Shown: positions 1 through 12,138, numbered from the stretch's first letter. The stretch: 64,000 nucleotides of DNA from Puccinellia tenuiflora (GCA_012064385.1 QRDG01000837.1:62001-126000), one strand, 5' to 3'. Translations and numbers: made by a program. The notes: a model not told the origin generated them from the letters alone.

Positions 1-2091
1 ACAATTAACTTGCCGGCACCCTGCTACTTGCCCACATTGCCCATCACCGGAGAGAAGCTTGGGAGCGCCTAGATGAGAGGCACCAATAGCAGCAGAATTT
101 TTAATGGATTTCCCACGTGATCTCACTAGAATCAGCAAACGCACATTTAACTTTCCTTTTGTTTCTTCGATTTGTCATCCAGGGGCTGCCGTGGTCTTAT
201 GCTGACAAGGTGTTCGATGGAAGTCAACAAAGGCTACAGATAGGAATATGCACAATGACATGTATAATTATAATGTTCCAATCAATGATACCCCAATATA
301 TCAGTTTGGCAAGTTATTTCTCAATTCACAGTATTGTGATTGAAGGAGTTCAACAAGTCCGGCCTTTAATCTATATGAAAGAAGCATGTGGAAGGGATCT
401 TTTGTAGCGTGTCTTCTCAATAGGTTGTTAATTAATGTGTGCTTAATATGTTATTTGATTGTTAATGTATAAGAAGCATGTATTTGATTGTGTGTGCTTA
501 CAGGAACATTATTCACTGAGTGGAGAGGAGATTGTTTATTCTTGGTCGGCCGGCTGGACGCACAAGCACAATAGCCAGTAAGTTTAATTGATTATTGATC
601 GCATCTTGATTCCCTGCTCTCTGATTCAGTTTGTTCATTTATAGCTCATCTTCGTCGCCCCCTTTCTTCTCATATGTTTCCCATGCATAAAAAATTGTGA
701 TGCCCTCTGGTACAGTCTTGTTTTTCATGGCAGGAGCCCGGAGGAACCACTTGATTTAATAGAACTACTCTATCAGAAAATTTTAGATATTGGGCTGTAC
801 CACGGAAACCATCAGTGCATTATGCATGTTTTTCTTCATCCATTGTGTATTTTCCACATCTTTCACCACGTGATGTTGTAAGTTTAATCAATTCATTTTC
901 CCTTGTCTGCATATTAATCAGTAATGTCACTTAATGATTGGTGTTGCAGCAAATATATTTGCCACTTTCTAGGTTTGTTTCTGCTAAAATAGAATTCGCT
1001 CTCAGTTGGCTATGACTGAATTAACATATTCTGGACACTGGAACACTGGCACTGCCCCTAGGCACAACATTTTTGGTGGCACTTTTTCCATATTGCAACC
1101 ACAAGATTTACCTTTTGATGTCTAAATGATTACCGGTGGGTACAATTTTTGTCATTGTGGGAGTAAAAAATTAATTCTAAGTCACTTTACAGTTCGGACA
1201 TTTTCATCGACATAGTTTTCTGCATCCTGCGTGTGAAAAATATTTTTTATCCCCTAGAGCTCCATCCCCGCCTCCGTCTCACCGTTTCTTCAATCTGCAG
1301 GTACAGACGCCCTTGGACCGAGCAGAGGAGAGGGACGGCAAGCATATGGCATCCGGCGCAAGCACTATGCGAGCGCGCGCTGTCCTCCCCTCTCCCCCTT
1401 TCCTCCATGCAATAGTTGTTAGGTAATAATTTGTTACCCGGTAATAGATATTTCCTTCTGCTTTAGAACACAAGTTGCTTCATGCTTAAGGTATGTCTTT
1501 CACAGGAGAACTCACTCCCTATGTCATTGAGAGGATCGGACAAACTGATAAATATTTGAAAATGCATAGTATAAAGAAGCATGCAATAGTTTATGTGTTT
1601 AATCTTCTGGTTCAAAATCAACAGAAACATACGGTGCTTTGATGTTGAGTAGGCCATATTGTTTCAATCCTAATCGTATAGTTTTGTTTCATTTATTCGT
1701 TTATTGGGTTTCAATTACTTTCTTTTGAACATCACTTCAGAAGACATGAGTTACTAATTTGCCTGAACACTCATCGTATTTACTACTTTCAGTTATATAT
1801 CTTCACAGTAGGGGCCATCAATATTTTTTCAGGTTGGCGCCATTTGTGTAAGTAATAGGTTATATAAGTTGTTGCAATTTTCAGAATATAACACAAGAGA
1901 AGGGACAATCATACTCGAGAGTAATAGAGCTACTATATGGTAGCCTCCCAATTGTACCCCATAACATGCTACATTTTTTAGTACTGCTGTTAAAAGAAGA
2001 TATATGTTGTTTCATGTATGTTATGCTTGATTGGATGCTACTGATACCGATATGTATTAATGAAATAGTTATTGTTCAAGTAAGTATAGTA
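1..2091. other. AT-rich stretch, no gene recognised
   Basis: Only short uninformative open frames are present and none shows a domain or splice structure I recognise. The right part may belong to the Helitron whose 3' end lies at 2663, but no 5' end was found inside the window. Confidence 0.5.
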
Positions 2092-2201
2092 CTTCATCCG
2101 TTCCACAATATAAGATGTTTTAGCATTTCTCTTTCCATCCGTATCTAGATACGGATGGAAAGAGAAATGCTAAAACATCTTATATTTACGAATGGAGGGA
2201 G
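2092..2201. mobile_element. Stowaway-type foldback MITE
   Basis: The 110-bp element is flanked by TA dinucleotides (2090-2091 and 2202-2203). Its outer ends resemble the Stowaway terminus (GGAGGGAG on the right). The two halves are almost perfect inverted complements that meet near 2148, so a transcript would fold into one long hairpin. Confidence 0.8.
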
Positions 2202-2627
2202 TATACATCAGTGCATATTGAAATGTCAGAAAGTGTATTGTATCGCTCTTCAGGCCTGGGATCAAGCGCAACAGCTCAACAGCAACTGCTGTCACCCATA
2301 TTCCCAATGTACAGTTGGCTGTGTGAAAAGAAGTAACTACCGACAATGATGATGCATACATCAAGCTCATCGTTGATGTTGCCAGGAAGGAGTGCCCTGC
2401 TTGCTTCGCTTTTCTTCCCTTTTCATTAAAATTTTAGTTCTATTGTATTCATACTTTTGATCCCCTTTCACTGGAAATCCTAACATATGTATCATATTGT
2501 TGGTGTTTGATTGTATTAGACTCTTAGTATAACAAGATATTTTAGTTCTATTGGAAGCTGACCAAAATTTCAATGACACGAATTTTCAAATGGTGAATCA
2601 CATGGTCATGGATTAACTAACATAATA

Positions 2628-2663
2628 TGCATGACCCGTAGTAACGCACGGGCAATGACCTAG
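2628..2663 (+). mobile_element. Helitron-type 3' terminus
   Basis: A short hairpin (CCCGT, eight-base loop, ACGGG) is followed about ten bases later by CTAG at 2660-2663 and then T. A hairpin just before CTRR is the Helitron 3' end rule, and grass Helitrons often carry this CGCACGGGCA form. The 5' end was not found, so the element length is unknown. Confidence 0.5.
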
Positions 2664-3150
2664 TAGAATAAAAACAAACGGAGAGAACCGCAAGGAGAAA
2701 ACCAGCAAAAAAAAAAAAACGCCTACATGGCCGCCACGTGCACCTGACTACCGGGAGTCCGGGACCCACAGGTCAAAATGCCCACACAATTTAAAGGGGT
2801 AACAACTTGCTAAATGAGGTAATTAGTGTCAAAAAATCAAACTAGGGGGTAAAAACTGGAATTTACTCTAGTAAAATAGTTGTTTCTAGGAGAGATATTC
2901 CACACGTAAATCGAGAACAGAAAATATCTGGCACAATAGGCACTGAGAATAAATAAGTAGAGTCCAAAATGTGATTTCAAATTAGGTTATGGAGAGTAAT
3001 GATTTTGTACCAGATGAATAAACTTTAATGTAGAAGCTGCAATCCTCATGCTATGTTTACAAGTACATGGTCAGCGGTCTGCCCATGCTTCTGTTTGCCA
3101 CTCCACATTAGTAGTTACAAGTACATGCTATGTTTACAACTACATGGTCA
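2664..3150. other. Non-genic stretch with a short direct repeat
   Basis: No gene was seen. A 28-bp sequence beginning ATGCTATGTTTAC occurs at 3048 and again at 3125 (period 77 bp), just left of the GC-rich element. Confidence 0.5.
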
Positions 3151-3567
3151 GCTGGTGCCAACGCGGGCTGGAGGCGGGGCGGTATCGCCCGGACGCGGGC
3201 GAGAGCGAGGCGGGAGGGAGGCGAGACGAGAGCGGCGGGCGGCGGATCCGTCGCCGGGCGGGAGCGGGCGCTACCGCCCCGCTCTCGCCCGCGTTGGCGG
3301 CGGTAGGGGGGCGCTAGGGAGGCGGGAGCGGGGCGGCGCGCTGGCGGGGCGGGGCGAGAGCGCGGCGTGGCAACGGCTAGCTGACGTGGCGAGCTCTGAT
3401 TCGTTCGTGAAATAACTAAATCTGAAAAAGAAATGCTGATGTGGAGGAGAGAGAAGTGAGAGCTGGCACTACAGCCCGTGCATTGGCACCGTGGGGTGAG
3501 AGTGGGGTAAGAGTGGGGGTAAAAACTGACGTGGCCGGGCTATAACGGGCGGTGCACTGGCACCAGC
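3151..3567. mobile_element. GC-rich MITE-like element
   Basis: The ends are inverted relatives (left GCTGGTGCCAACGCG, right ending GGCACCAGC). The interior is extremely GC-rich. The open frames here are a by-product of composition. No clear target duplication was found, so the superfamily is uncertain. Confidence 0.4.
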
Positions 3568-3811
3568 CTAGAGGGAAAAGCTAGATCATTCTGCGATCCG
3601 CATAACTGAACTATGTTTGTACTACATCTACAGAACCATAAGGGCTTTCAGGCTCATAAAACAAACTATGCACCTCTAGATTAACCAATTCCTTTTCACA
3701 GTACAGATAACTCAAGGACAGGTCTACTCGCTGGTCTAATAACAGCATGACTCCACTTAACTATTTATTTAGACAAACACACTACCAGATGATCACACAC
3801 ACACACGAGGG

Positions 3812-4190
3812 TGGAGTTTTGGCTCCCGGGAGCATATGCTCCTGGTTTTAAAAATGCATTTTACGAAAATTTTGAAACTTCAAAAAATTTGGACAAAAAG
3901 TTTCGTGCGTGCGTCTCGACATTCTATATGCTCACGAAGTCATTCCACGGAAAACCAACATTTCTTGTGTCGTGTGTAAAAAAGATAAATTTTGATGGTA
4001 ACAAAAGGCTTTTCACAAGACATTTTTTTGTCTTTTTTACAGGTAACAAAAAATATCGTTTTTTCGCGAAACTTGTTGTATGCATATAGAACGTCGATAT
4101 GTACGCACCATATTTTTGTTCAGATTTTTTGACTTTCTAAAATATTTTACCAAGTGGTGGGAGCATATGCTCCCAAGTTCCGAAACGAAT
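3812..4190. mobile_element. MITE-like element with palindromic subterminal motifs
   Basis: Near each end sits GGGAGCATATGCTCC or a one-base variant, itself a palindrome, inside longer imperfect inverted ends. The interior is AT-rich and non-coding. This is consistent with a Mutator-like MITE, but the exact ends and a target duplication could not be fixed. Confidence 0.45.
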
Positions 4191-4513
4191 TTCCCCACAC
4201 AACACTGCTACAAAGGTTCTAACTTTCAAAGTAGGCGTCCATACGATTTTGAGAGAACACAAACCTACAGAACGGAAGGTATAACAGTTCTGACCTTTAA
4301 TATTGCTGCTGCCATTTTGTTTTGAAGGCCGGCAGCCATATTTTCAGAGATGGAAATGCGGTTCTAGCCTTTGCTAAAACATCACTCAACTTTTACCTCT
4401 CTCAAATTCGGCACGAGCATGTTATAACCTCTGTTCCCTGTACTCCAAAACTGAATCAGTATGTATGCATGTGTAACATGTACAACCAGGCCAAAATATG
4501 AGACTAGCACTAA

Positions 4514-4790
4514 GAGCATCTCCACCGGGGGGTCGCAATAGGCCCCTAAAGCTCATTTAGGGCCCCGGACAAAAAAACAGGCCACACCGGGGGCTCAGAA
4601 AGGCCTTGTCCGCCCAAAATTCTGTCCGGCACCGCGAACAGGGCCTCCAAAGTTGGGGGCTGCCTTCGCGGTGCCGGACACTGTCCGGCCCGAGCCTCCG
4701 ACACATCTAGCCCGCCAGTCAGCCACACGAAAACGAGCCGACAGTCATTTCTGCTTCCACCCCTCCATCCTTTATTCCCTGCGATCATCC
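4514..4790. mobile_element. Partial MITE edge
   Basis: The sequence starts TAA then GAGCATCTCCACC, a common grass Harbinger-like MITE edge, and continues GC-rich with repeated CCGG-containing motifs. No matching right end was found, so it is called only as a fragment. Confidence 0.3.
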
Positions 4791-6286
4791 GAATTCTTGT
4801 GGCGATGGTGCAGGCGGAATATGAATATACCTAGCTTGTCGACGATGCACTCGAGCGGGATGACCAGCTTTCCCCACGCTGGTTCCACGCCCTTCTCTAG
4901 CACCTCCAGCAAGCCTAAAGTATTAAAATTTGCATATTAGAGTCAAAAGGCCAAAGAAGTTAATATATAAATGACAGATTAGCGTTATAAATTATAAGAT
5001 TTTAACATAACTTGCTGTCAGAAGGAACTCATGGTGATGGAAATGTAGGAACGGAATTTGACCCTCATGCGACTTGAACTCGTGTAGACTCCATCTGTCA
5101 AATGCCAGATCTGCTAAGGAAAATCAGATTATGAGTTTAATACAGTAGGATATAGAATGATCATGTTGAGTTTAACAAAAAATAAAAACACGGTGCATGT
5201 GGAGAATTCAAAATTGATTCACACTAAATTATAAGCGCAAATATATAGTGTGGTATTCGAAGGTAGTTAAACTGAAGCAATTTCGTGCTAAAACTGGTGT
5301 CCTACCATGTACCTCCCTCGGGTTTATGCTAGCTATTACTCTATTGTTTTAACATCTATGAAAATTCAGAAATAGCATCCTAATATATATTTAACTGTTT
5401 ATTTCTGCAGAGCTCGCATTTTAGAAAAGGCAACTGGCAATCATGAAGACAATTGTGAACGTTAGGTCTATATCAGTACATGGACCAACTAGAATTTCCA
5501 CATTTTCCCTCACGATGTTGATTAAGATGGAACTTGGGTTGGTATAGTACATTCTCCTGTTCAAAACTTATTTGCAAACAATTACATACATCAGGCCAAG
5601 CCACCGAGCATACCAATCACTATGCACAAACACTAGTGAGTCCTAGACTCCACAACCCTTACCCATTGATCATGATCTGGCTACAGTGAGCCCCTTCTCG
5701 TCATTGGAGAGACAATTTCCTCATTGTCATTGTCCTCGTCATCGTCAAGGACAGCCACATTTTATTGTGCTGTCGTTGTTTGTCTCGCATTTGGTCTAGC
5801 TTCACGATTTGAACAAGAAAATAAAAGATTTTGCTAAGCTGAGAATTAAGTTAGAACTCAGTCGATTCGAACACCATCGGATATACATCATGATTCGTGC
5901 AGCTATGTGTTGCACGTTGGTCTGCAATTGAGATTTTTTCAGTTGTAAATGAGGTTATAGTTGGCAAAATACTCCGGACCGTTTGGTTTCCTTCGTGATT
6001 TGTACTAGCCATGAGTTGCAACATGGGTAGCAACTAAGATTCGATGAAATCATCTGATCGAGAACTAAGTTAATTCGCATGTTTGACTGAGAATTAGTCA
6101 CACCTGAAAATAAAAGGATGAGTAATTTGCATATACATACGATTACATTTACATGCTCCGGCGAGCTGCATGGGCTCATGAAGGCATGCTTAATTATTTA
6201 CGTACGCAACGTATATACATAGACATGAACACACACGTACGTACGTACGTAATTAATACGAGTACACAAGTACACGCATGCACATA
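4791..6286. other. Intergenic, no gene recognised
   Basis: AT-rich sequence with only short open frames. It lies 3' of the minus-strand PR-1 gene and must include that gene's 3' UTR and polyadenylation site. A short GTAC-rich run lies at about 6236-6252. Confidence 0.5.
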
Positions 6287-6808
6287 CTACTTGGCTTCGG
6301 CATCAAGGGCTTGGAACGGGCGTTCGCCGTTGAAGTTGCCCGGCGGATTGTAGTTGCAGATGATGAATACGCCGCCGTTCCCGGCGCAGATCACTCGCGC
6401 GCAGCCGATGCGCGTCGACTTGCGCCACACCACCTGCGTGTAGTGCCCGCACACCTTGCCGGCGTCGCAGGTGTTGCTCCTGAGGTGGTAGTTCCGCTTC
6501 TCGGCCACCCACAGCCTCACCGCGTCCGCCGCGGTCCACGACCGCCCGGACCCCTTGAAGAGGTTCTCCCCGAACGGCCCGCCGGAGTGCTGCAGACGGC
6601 AGTCGGCGGAGCGCTTCGCCGCATAGTCCCGCGCGAACTTGGCCACGGTGTTGTCCCACATCACCGGTCCGACGCCGTCCGCAGCACGCGCGCGGTTGTG
6701 CAGGTTGACGAAGTCCTGCGGGGTGTTCTGCGCCGACGCCACCACCACGGCCATGGCCATGGCCAAGGTGAACATTGCAAGACGACTGGTACTCTTGGTG
6801 GATGCCAT
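6287..6808 (-). CDS. PR1: Pathogenesis-related protein 1 (CAP domain, secreted)
   Basis: This single-exon gene encodes 173 residues. A hydrophobic signal peptide (about residues 1-26, ending VVVASAQ) precedes a full CAP domain starting at DFVNLHNRARA. The CAP signatures GHYTQVVWRKS and CNYNPPGN are present, along with six cysteines expected to form three disulfides. PR-1 proteins are apoplastic, bind sterols, are induced by pathogens and salicylate, and can release a C-terminal CAPE peptide. The CAPE-like segment here is PPGNFNGERPF, followed by an extra QALDAEAK tail. The same frame is open for 58 codons upstream, but I chose the start at 6808: it sits just downstream of a TATA-like box at about 6863-6872, gives a short leader and places the signal peptide at the N terminus. 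The family call is firm; the exact paralogue is not assigned. Confidence 0.95.
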   Translation of the reverse strand: MASTKSTSRLAMFTLAMAMAVVVASAQNTPQDFVNLHNRARAADGVGPVMWDNTVAKFARDYAAKRSADCRLQHSGGPFGENLFKGSGRSWTAADAVRLWVAEKRNYHLRSNTCDAGKVCGHYTQVVWRKSTRIGCARVICAGNGGVFIICNYNPPGNFNGERPFQALDAEAK

Positions 6809-6862
6809 TACTAGAATGTAGGTGGCTTGAGATTGATGAAGACTGCTGGAGTTTAATGGGGT

Positions 6863-6872
6863 ATTTGTAGCC
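6863..6872 (-). promoter_or_regulatory. TATA-like box of PR-1
   Basis: Read on the minus strand this is CTACAAATAC, about 55 bases upstream of the chosen start codon. It fits a transcription start near 6835 and excludes the longer upstream reading frame. Confidence 0.5.
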
Positions 6873-6984
6873 TCAAAACGTGGAAAAAGTCCATGGCTGT
6901 CTGTTGCGTGGAAGCTAGCTAGTAAGAAGAAAAGAGAAGGTCCGGGGAACAATAGAAATAGATGCCTGTATCGTGAGCTCATAG

Positions 6985-7780
6985 CTACAAGTGATAGCTA
7001 GTTTTCATTTATCTTCTAGTAGTACATATCCTTACGCATGACAATAAGTGGCTTCATGCAATTTCTCCTGATATGTTTATCAGTTGGTTTGATCGGTTGG
7101 GTTTGCATTAATCTACAACTAGATCATAACCTCATTGGGTGGCATAGTTGACAACCTACATCCACTTGGATGGCAGGATGTCAAAGTGGCAATGCTCTTC
7201 TTGCCGTTACTGCCAACTGTGGCTTACTTTTTTTTTCTTTTTTTTTAAGGAGCGAGTCCCAGCGGGGCCGTAGCAGGGCCGGCTGCCTATTCACCGCAGC
7301 CTGTTCAGCTGCCAGCTCCCGCTGCCCAATCCTTGGGCCGGCCTGCTGCGGTGTTGGTCCAGGCCGTCCCTGCTGGGCTGCAGAGGGGTGAGCAGCTGAG
7401 CTAGTGCTGCGAATGACTAGCCAGCCAGCTGAGCTAGTGCATGTGCTGCAGCCGACCTTGGCTGGCGCGTCGTCTGAGGACGTGGTGCAGATGCTGCTAG
7501 TTGGCTACTGTTATTTTTTATGGCTCTCGATCGGTTGTACATCTATAGTGTCTGAACTCATATACATACTCACACCACACTTACACTATACGTACGCACA
7601 CTCCTACTAGTATACAAACTAGATCTACAACCACACACAGAGCACGCGCGATTTGAGCTTCGACGGTTGTGGCACGAACGCACGTGGGAGGCTCCTGAAT
7701 TCTTTTTCTGTGAGACTCCCGAAATTTGCTCCCTTCTGAAGTCAAACTTGCGAGCAGGATGCCCGCCACTACGGAGCAAG
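6985..7780. other. Intergenic, no gene recognised
   Basis: Contains the distal PR-1 upstream region and a GC-rich stretch at about 7255-7400. No conserved coding sequence was seen. Confidence 0.4.
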
Positions 7781-8370
7781 CCACTGCGCTATGGCGCGTC
7801 CTCTGCTAGTTGGCTACTGTTGGGAGGGGTGTCTGCGCTACCTTCACCACCCCTGCAGTGTCGTCAATTTCAGGAGACTCTACCCGACCGTCAAGGTGGG
7901 AGCATCATCTACCCCTACGTTGCGGCAGCATAGCAGAAGACACCAAGCGGCGAGTGATGGTTCTTTGCCAACGGATGAGGACTCCTTGGTGAAGGCCATG
8001 CGTCTTAGGGCTAAACGCGACATCGACTACTCCCAAGGCACATCATCTTTGAAATCTTTTATGTCTTTCCTACTTCCAGTGTTACTTCAAATTTGGAGGC
8101 ATTAGGTGTAGGTTTACATGTAGAAATTAATGAATCGCTAATATTTTGTTGTTATATTGCCATGACCCTCATGGGGTATATATAGGAGTACAAGGAGGGG
8201 AGAGTCCTAATCTATTTCTAACGCGTACACGTATACGTATTCTAACATTACACACTTCGGTGGAAGCATTTCTAGCAATGTAGATGCGTGTTTGCGTCGT
8301 TCTCTTGCTGATGGTGGTGGCTTGAAGCTTGTCTTTGGGGATGAAAATCCCGAGCTCAATCCTTGGTTGG
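7781..8370 (+). mobile_element. Degraded retroelement coding remnant
   Basis: A plus-strand frame contains a stretch like EDSLVKAMRLRAKRDID followed by SGTSS/SFMSF-type residues. This pattern is familiar from LINE-associated proteins of Triticeae. Continuity is lost near 8110 and coding-like sequence resumes near 8240, ending with residues like GGGLKLVFGDENPE. The interrupting 130 bases look like a different repeat. The assignment rests on remembered resemblance and is weak. Confidence 0.3.
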
Positions 8371-8572
8371 ACTAGTCATCATTGACGTAGGTTTTTTCTT
8401 CTTCAAGGTTTCGCCTAAAAGCTATGTACTTTCTCTTTGTTTGTTGTTTTTTACCATAAGATTTCTGATAGCCTGATGGATGTATTGTTGCGAGACATGT
8501 AACCTCAAATTTATTTAGTTTGACTCGTGGATTATAAGATCCTCCTTCTTTAAGGAGAAGGAAGAGAAGGTA

Positions 8573-9355
8573 TTCCCTCCATCCTAGATTATAAGATCCA
8601 TCTTCAAAATATCGGTTTTGCTAATTCTAAGTCGACTGAGAATTAACTAAATCTCAGTCGCCTCCTTAACCGTTAGATTTTGTGTCGTGATTCGTACTGA
8701 TTTGTGAGTTGCACATGGTTTGCAATCGTGTGCAACCGACTGAGACCCTAATTCTCAGTCGACTTAGATTTAACTAAATCTCAGTCACTTGCACACAGTT
8801 GCAAACCATGTGCAACTCATAGACCCGCACAAATCACGTCACAAATCAAACGGTCAATGAGGCGACTGAGATTTAACTAATTCTCAGTCGGTTGCACACG
8901 ATTGCAAACCATGTGCAACTCACAAATCAGTACGAATCACGGCACAAAATCTAACGGTTAAGGAGGCGACTGAGATTTAGTTAATTCTCAGTCGACTGAG
9001 TGTCTAATTCTCAGTCGACTTAGATTTAACTAAATCTCAGTCACTTGCACACAGTTGCAAATCATGTGCAACTCATAGACCAGCACAAATCACGACACAA
9101 ATCAAACGGTCAATGAGGCGACTGAGATTTAACTAATTCTCAGTCGGTTGCACACGATTGCAAACCATGTGCAACTCACAAATCAGTACGAATCACGACA
9201 CAAAATCTAACGGTTAAGGAGGCGACTGAGATTTAGTTAATTCTCAGTCGACTTAGAATTAGCAAAACCGTTAAATCTACGCCCCTACGCCCCTTCCTTC
9301 CTTTATGAAGAAAATTTGGAAAAAAAAAACGCCTTAATCAACGGAACGCAGGGAG
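8573..9355. mobile_element. Stowaway-ended element filled with inverted and direct repeats
   Basis: The ends read TTCCCTCCATCC on the left and GGAACGCAGGGAG on the right, flanked by TA at 8571-8572 and 9356-9357, as in Tc1/mariner-derived Stowaway elements. The 783-bp interior is made of repeats: a unit of about 250 bp starts at 8751 and again at 9006 (period 255), and an inverted partial copy occupies about 8628-8748. Every unit carries CTCAGTCG arms and a GTGCAACTCA block. There is no coding capacity. Confidence 0.65.
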
Positions 9356-9356
9356 T

Positions 9357-9438
9357 ATTATTTAAACTTTATAATAAAAGAACCGTATGCGCTGTTCATT
9401 ATTTAAACTTTATAATAAAAGAACCGTATGCGCTGTTT
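9357..9438 (+). repeat. 41-bp tandem duplication
   Basis: Two essentially identical 41-bp units (9357-9397 and 9398-9438), each starting ATTATTTAAACTTTATAA, lie directly beside the foldback element. Confidence 0.9.
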
Positions 9439-11384
9439 CGATGTAAAGGTTGGGCCTTGTCCCCTTTTCGAAAATGACCTGGATTGTTAGCAACACGTAC
9501 ACCTCAAACCAGAGCATTGTACCGTTGCTAAATGTGTCTCGATGTCTCCATGCATCAGCACCCAATTGACCTTGTCACCTCGTGTCCCGCGTGCTGAGAG
9601 CTTCACGCCCATGTCGCCATGAGCCTTGGATCCCTCATCCCTGTGAGCTTATCTGCACTCTGTCGGCCGGAAGCAGAGCCGGACTCCCATACAGATCAAT
9701 AAAGCACATCTCGTCATGGTGCTGGTAATTACAGCTACCAGCCTCCCTCGTCCTCGGCACCGGCCGCAGTTGAAAAAGCATGGCTGCCCTGTCATGTTGG
9801 TCACCTGGGAGGTTTAGGAAGAATGAAATGCGAGTGTTTTTCCGCAAGCCTCTTCGATGCCGCTTTTATGGCCACCAAAATCAAACTAGTGTGTGATAAT
9901 TTTTTTTCAATATCTAAGTGCTAAAATAGTTTTTTAAGTAAGTACAAACAATATGGTGCAAAATGGCACCATTCCAGTTTTGACACAAAGTAGACCATAT
10001 TTTATGGAAATTTCCCAACTTTTATGAATTTTCAATCTTATAGCTATTTTCGGACATTCGAATGACCTTAACTTGATTTTATGAAAGTAATCCAAATTTA
10101 AACTGCAAGTGTGTTATAGTTTGCTAAATTTTAAATGATAAACCATTTTGAGGTACAAAAAACATTTATTAGACAAAAAAGCTAACAATGCATGTGCATG
10201 TAACCATTAGTTTCTATTACAATATCCGTGTGGAATTCGAGAAAAAAAATGAATTGTGCTAGTATGTGAAATTTTATTTTCGTTCGAGGCAATTTCATGC
10301 GTATAATTTCTAAAACCAATAAAATTATCAGTAACAATATCAGTTATTGAAAATTTTGAGGACCGAAGGGAGTGATTCATGTTGTTTAAAAGTAACTCAT
10401 GGTGTAGCTTTTGTAAGTGCATTTACAACATATTTCAATACCATTAATTTCCTGGCATGTTTCTGTACTTTGACTACGGAGATAATATTCTACCGGTAAT
10501 CACTCTGTTCATTGCCTGATTTCATCACTCTGGATCTGGAGTATGTTCAGACCTGACTTTCACTGGACACACAAGAACATTGTAGACTGATGGTATGCAC
10601 GATACAATATAAGCAGCACTCTGACAATTTTCTCACCAACAAAAATAAATCAATTAAATCATGATGAATCTAACATTTTAATCATGAATTTTTTTAAATC
10701 ATTAAAATATTGTAGCCAAATAATCATGGATAAAATTATTTGGCTTAGCTAGATTTCTTCCGTCACAAACAATCCATCCAGATCATCAAACTAGCCATAA
10801 CTCTATGGATCTTCTACGCACATTGGAGCGGTCCTTCACTGGATCTTCTACGCACGAAGTAACAATGTTACTTTCGGTGTTCACCTATATCCATAAACAA
10901 TCCAACCAATGGATTTAGGGAGCAGGTACTAGCATTGTGCATTGATGCACTTTAGTTCAAAGACCCGATGTGGCAAAGCTTGTGTTAAAATAATAATTGG
11001 CATAGTTATTGTGCTTAAATTATTTTTAGAGTTCATGAAGAATAAACCTGAGCCTATGGACAAGGTCAAGTGATCCTTTCGGTGCATCTTCTATTGAATT
11101 CATGCTCTAAAAGGAGTCCTCTGAAGCATGTACCATCTTAATGTTAAAGGAGTGATAAACTCAAAATAATTAGCAATCCAATCATGACAGCTAATAATTA
11201 GCAAAAAAAAATCTTTATTCAAACTCAAACACTTCACTCTCTTTTATAATTTCAACCCCATAACAATACTTGTGCTTCACTTAACATGCTGAGCAAGTGA
11301 GCATGTCTCAAGGAGATTGCATGCATTCGATTCGGTGCTCACACATGGGCTTTTACACATTAAAATTTTCGAAGGGCTGGGCTT
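9439..11384. other. Intergenic, no gene recognised
   Basis: Mostly AT-rich. About 9960-10160 resembles the interior of the CACTA derivative at 50.5-53.5 kb (shared phrases such as ACACAAAGTAG and AAGTGTGT) and is probably an old fragment of it. At about 9640-9850 a slightly GC-richer block has a short minus-strand frame with no recognisable product. Confidence 0.4.
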
Positions 11385-12138
11385 TTACACATACCCACCA
11401 TTGACCCTAATCACCTGGCCGTTGATCCACCCAGCGGCGTCGCTACAGAGGAAGCCGACCACCGGCGCCACGTCCCCCGGCTCGCCGATGCGCTTCATGG
11501 GGCACTCGTTGGCGACGGCCTTCACGCGCTCCTCGGACTTCGCTGGCGATGCCCGTTCCTCCGAGCTCCTTGGCCAGCACCTTGGTCATGGCCTCCACGG
11601 CCGCCTTCGTCGCCACGTACGCGCCGTACCCTGGCCGGAGCGACGCGACGTTGGAGGACGAGAACGTCACGATCCTCCCGCGGCCGCCGCGCACCAGGCG
11701 CCGCGCCGCCTCCCGGCAGCACAGGAACGTGCCGCGCGCGTTCACGGCGAAGGCGCGCTCCCACTGCTCCAGCTCCGTGTCAGCGATCGCCGGGTACGCC
11801 GCGTCCTGCACCCCCGCGGCGGCCACGACGATGTGGAGGTCCCCGCCGAACGCGGCCTGCGCCGCGTCGAACAGGCGCTCGACCTGAGCGGGGTCCGACA
11901 CGTCGGCGCACACCGCGACGGCGCCGTTGTTGAGGGACGCGACAAGCTGCTCCGCGGGCGCCGGGTCGCCGATGTAGCCGACCACGACGAGGGCGCCGAG
12001 GGAGGCGAGGTGCGAGCTGACGGTGGCGCCGATGCCGCCGGCGCCACCGGTCACGATGGCTACCCGGCCGTGAAGCGGCAGTGGCTGGTGGCCGGCAGCT
12101 GCGAGGAGCGAAGAGACATCTGCACTTGGACTGCTCAT
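11385..12138 (-). pseudogene. Short-chain dehydrogenase/reductase, internally deleted
   Basis: The first 198 codons encode a classical Rossmann-fold SDR. The cofactor motif TGGAGGIG is at residues 30-37, the catalytic-site Asn is in AVNARG (133), and the active-site YVATK is at 174-178. The protein resembles plant NADPH-dependent aldehyde reductase-like SDRs. Close to 11530-11545 the homology jumps: the segment that should follow KELGGTGI, including the conserved PG motif of the substrate loop, is missing. The normal C terminus (KSEERVKAVANECPMKR onward, ending VNGGYV and a stop at 11385-11387) continues in a different frame. The original frame instead runs through unrelated residues to a stop at 11443. 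About 16 codons appear lost plus a one-base shift. It could be a pseudogene, a null allele or an assembly error. No intron boundary explains it. Confidence 0.8.

Noticed and set aside
8620..9250. CRISPR-like array of repeats
   Set aside because: The repeats are long, in both orientations and without unique spacers, inside a eukaryotic Stowaway-ended element.
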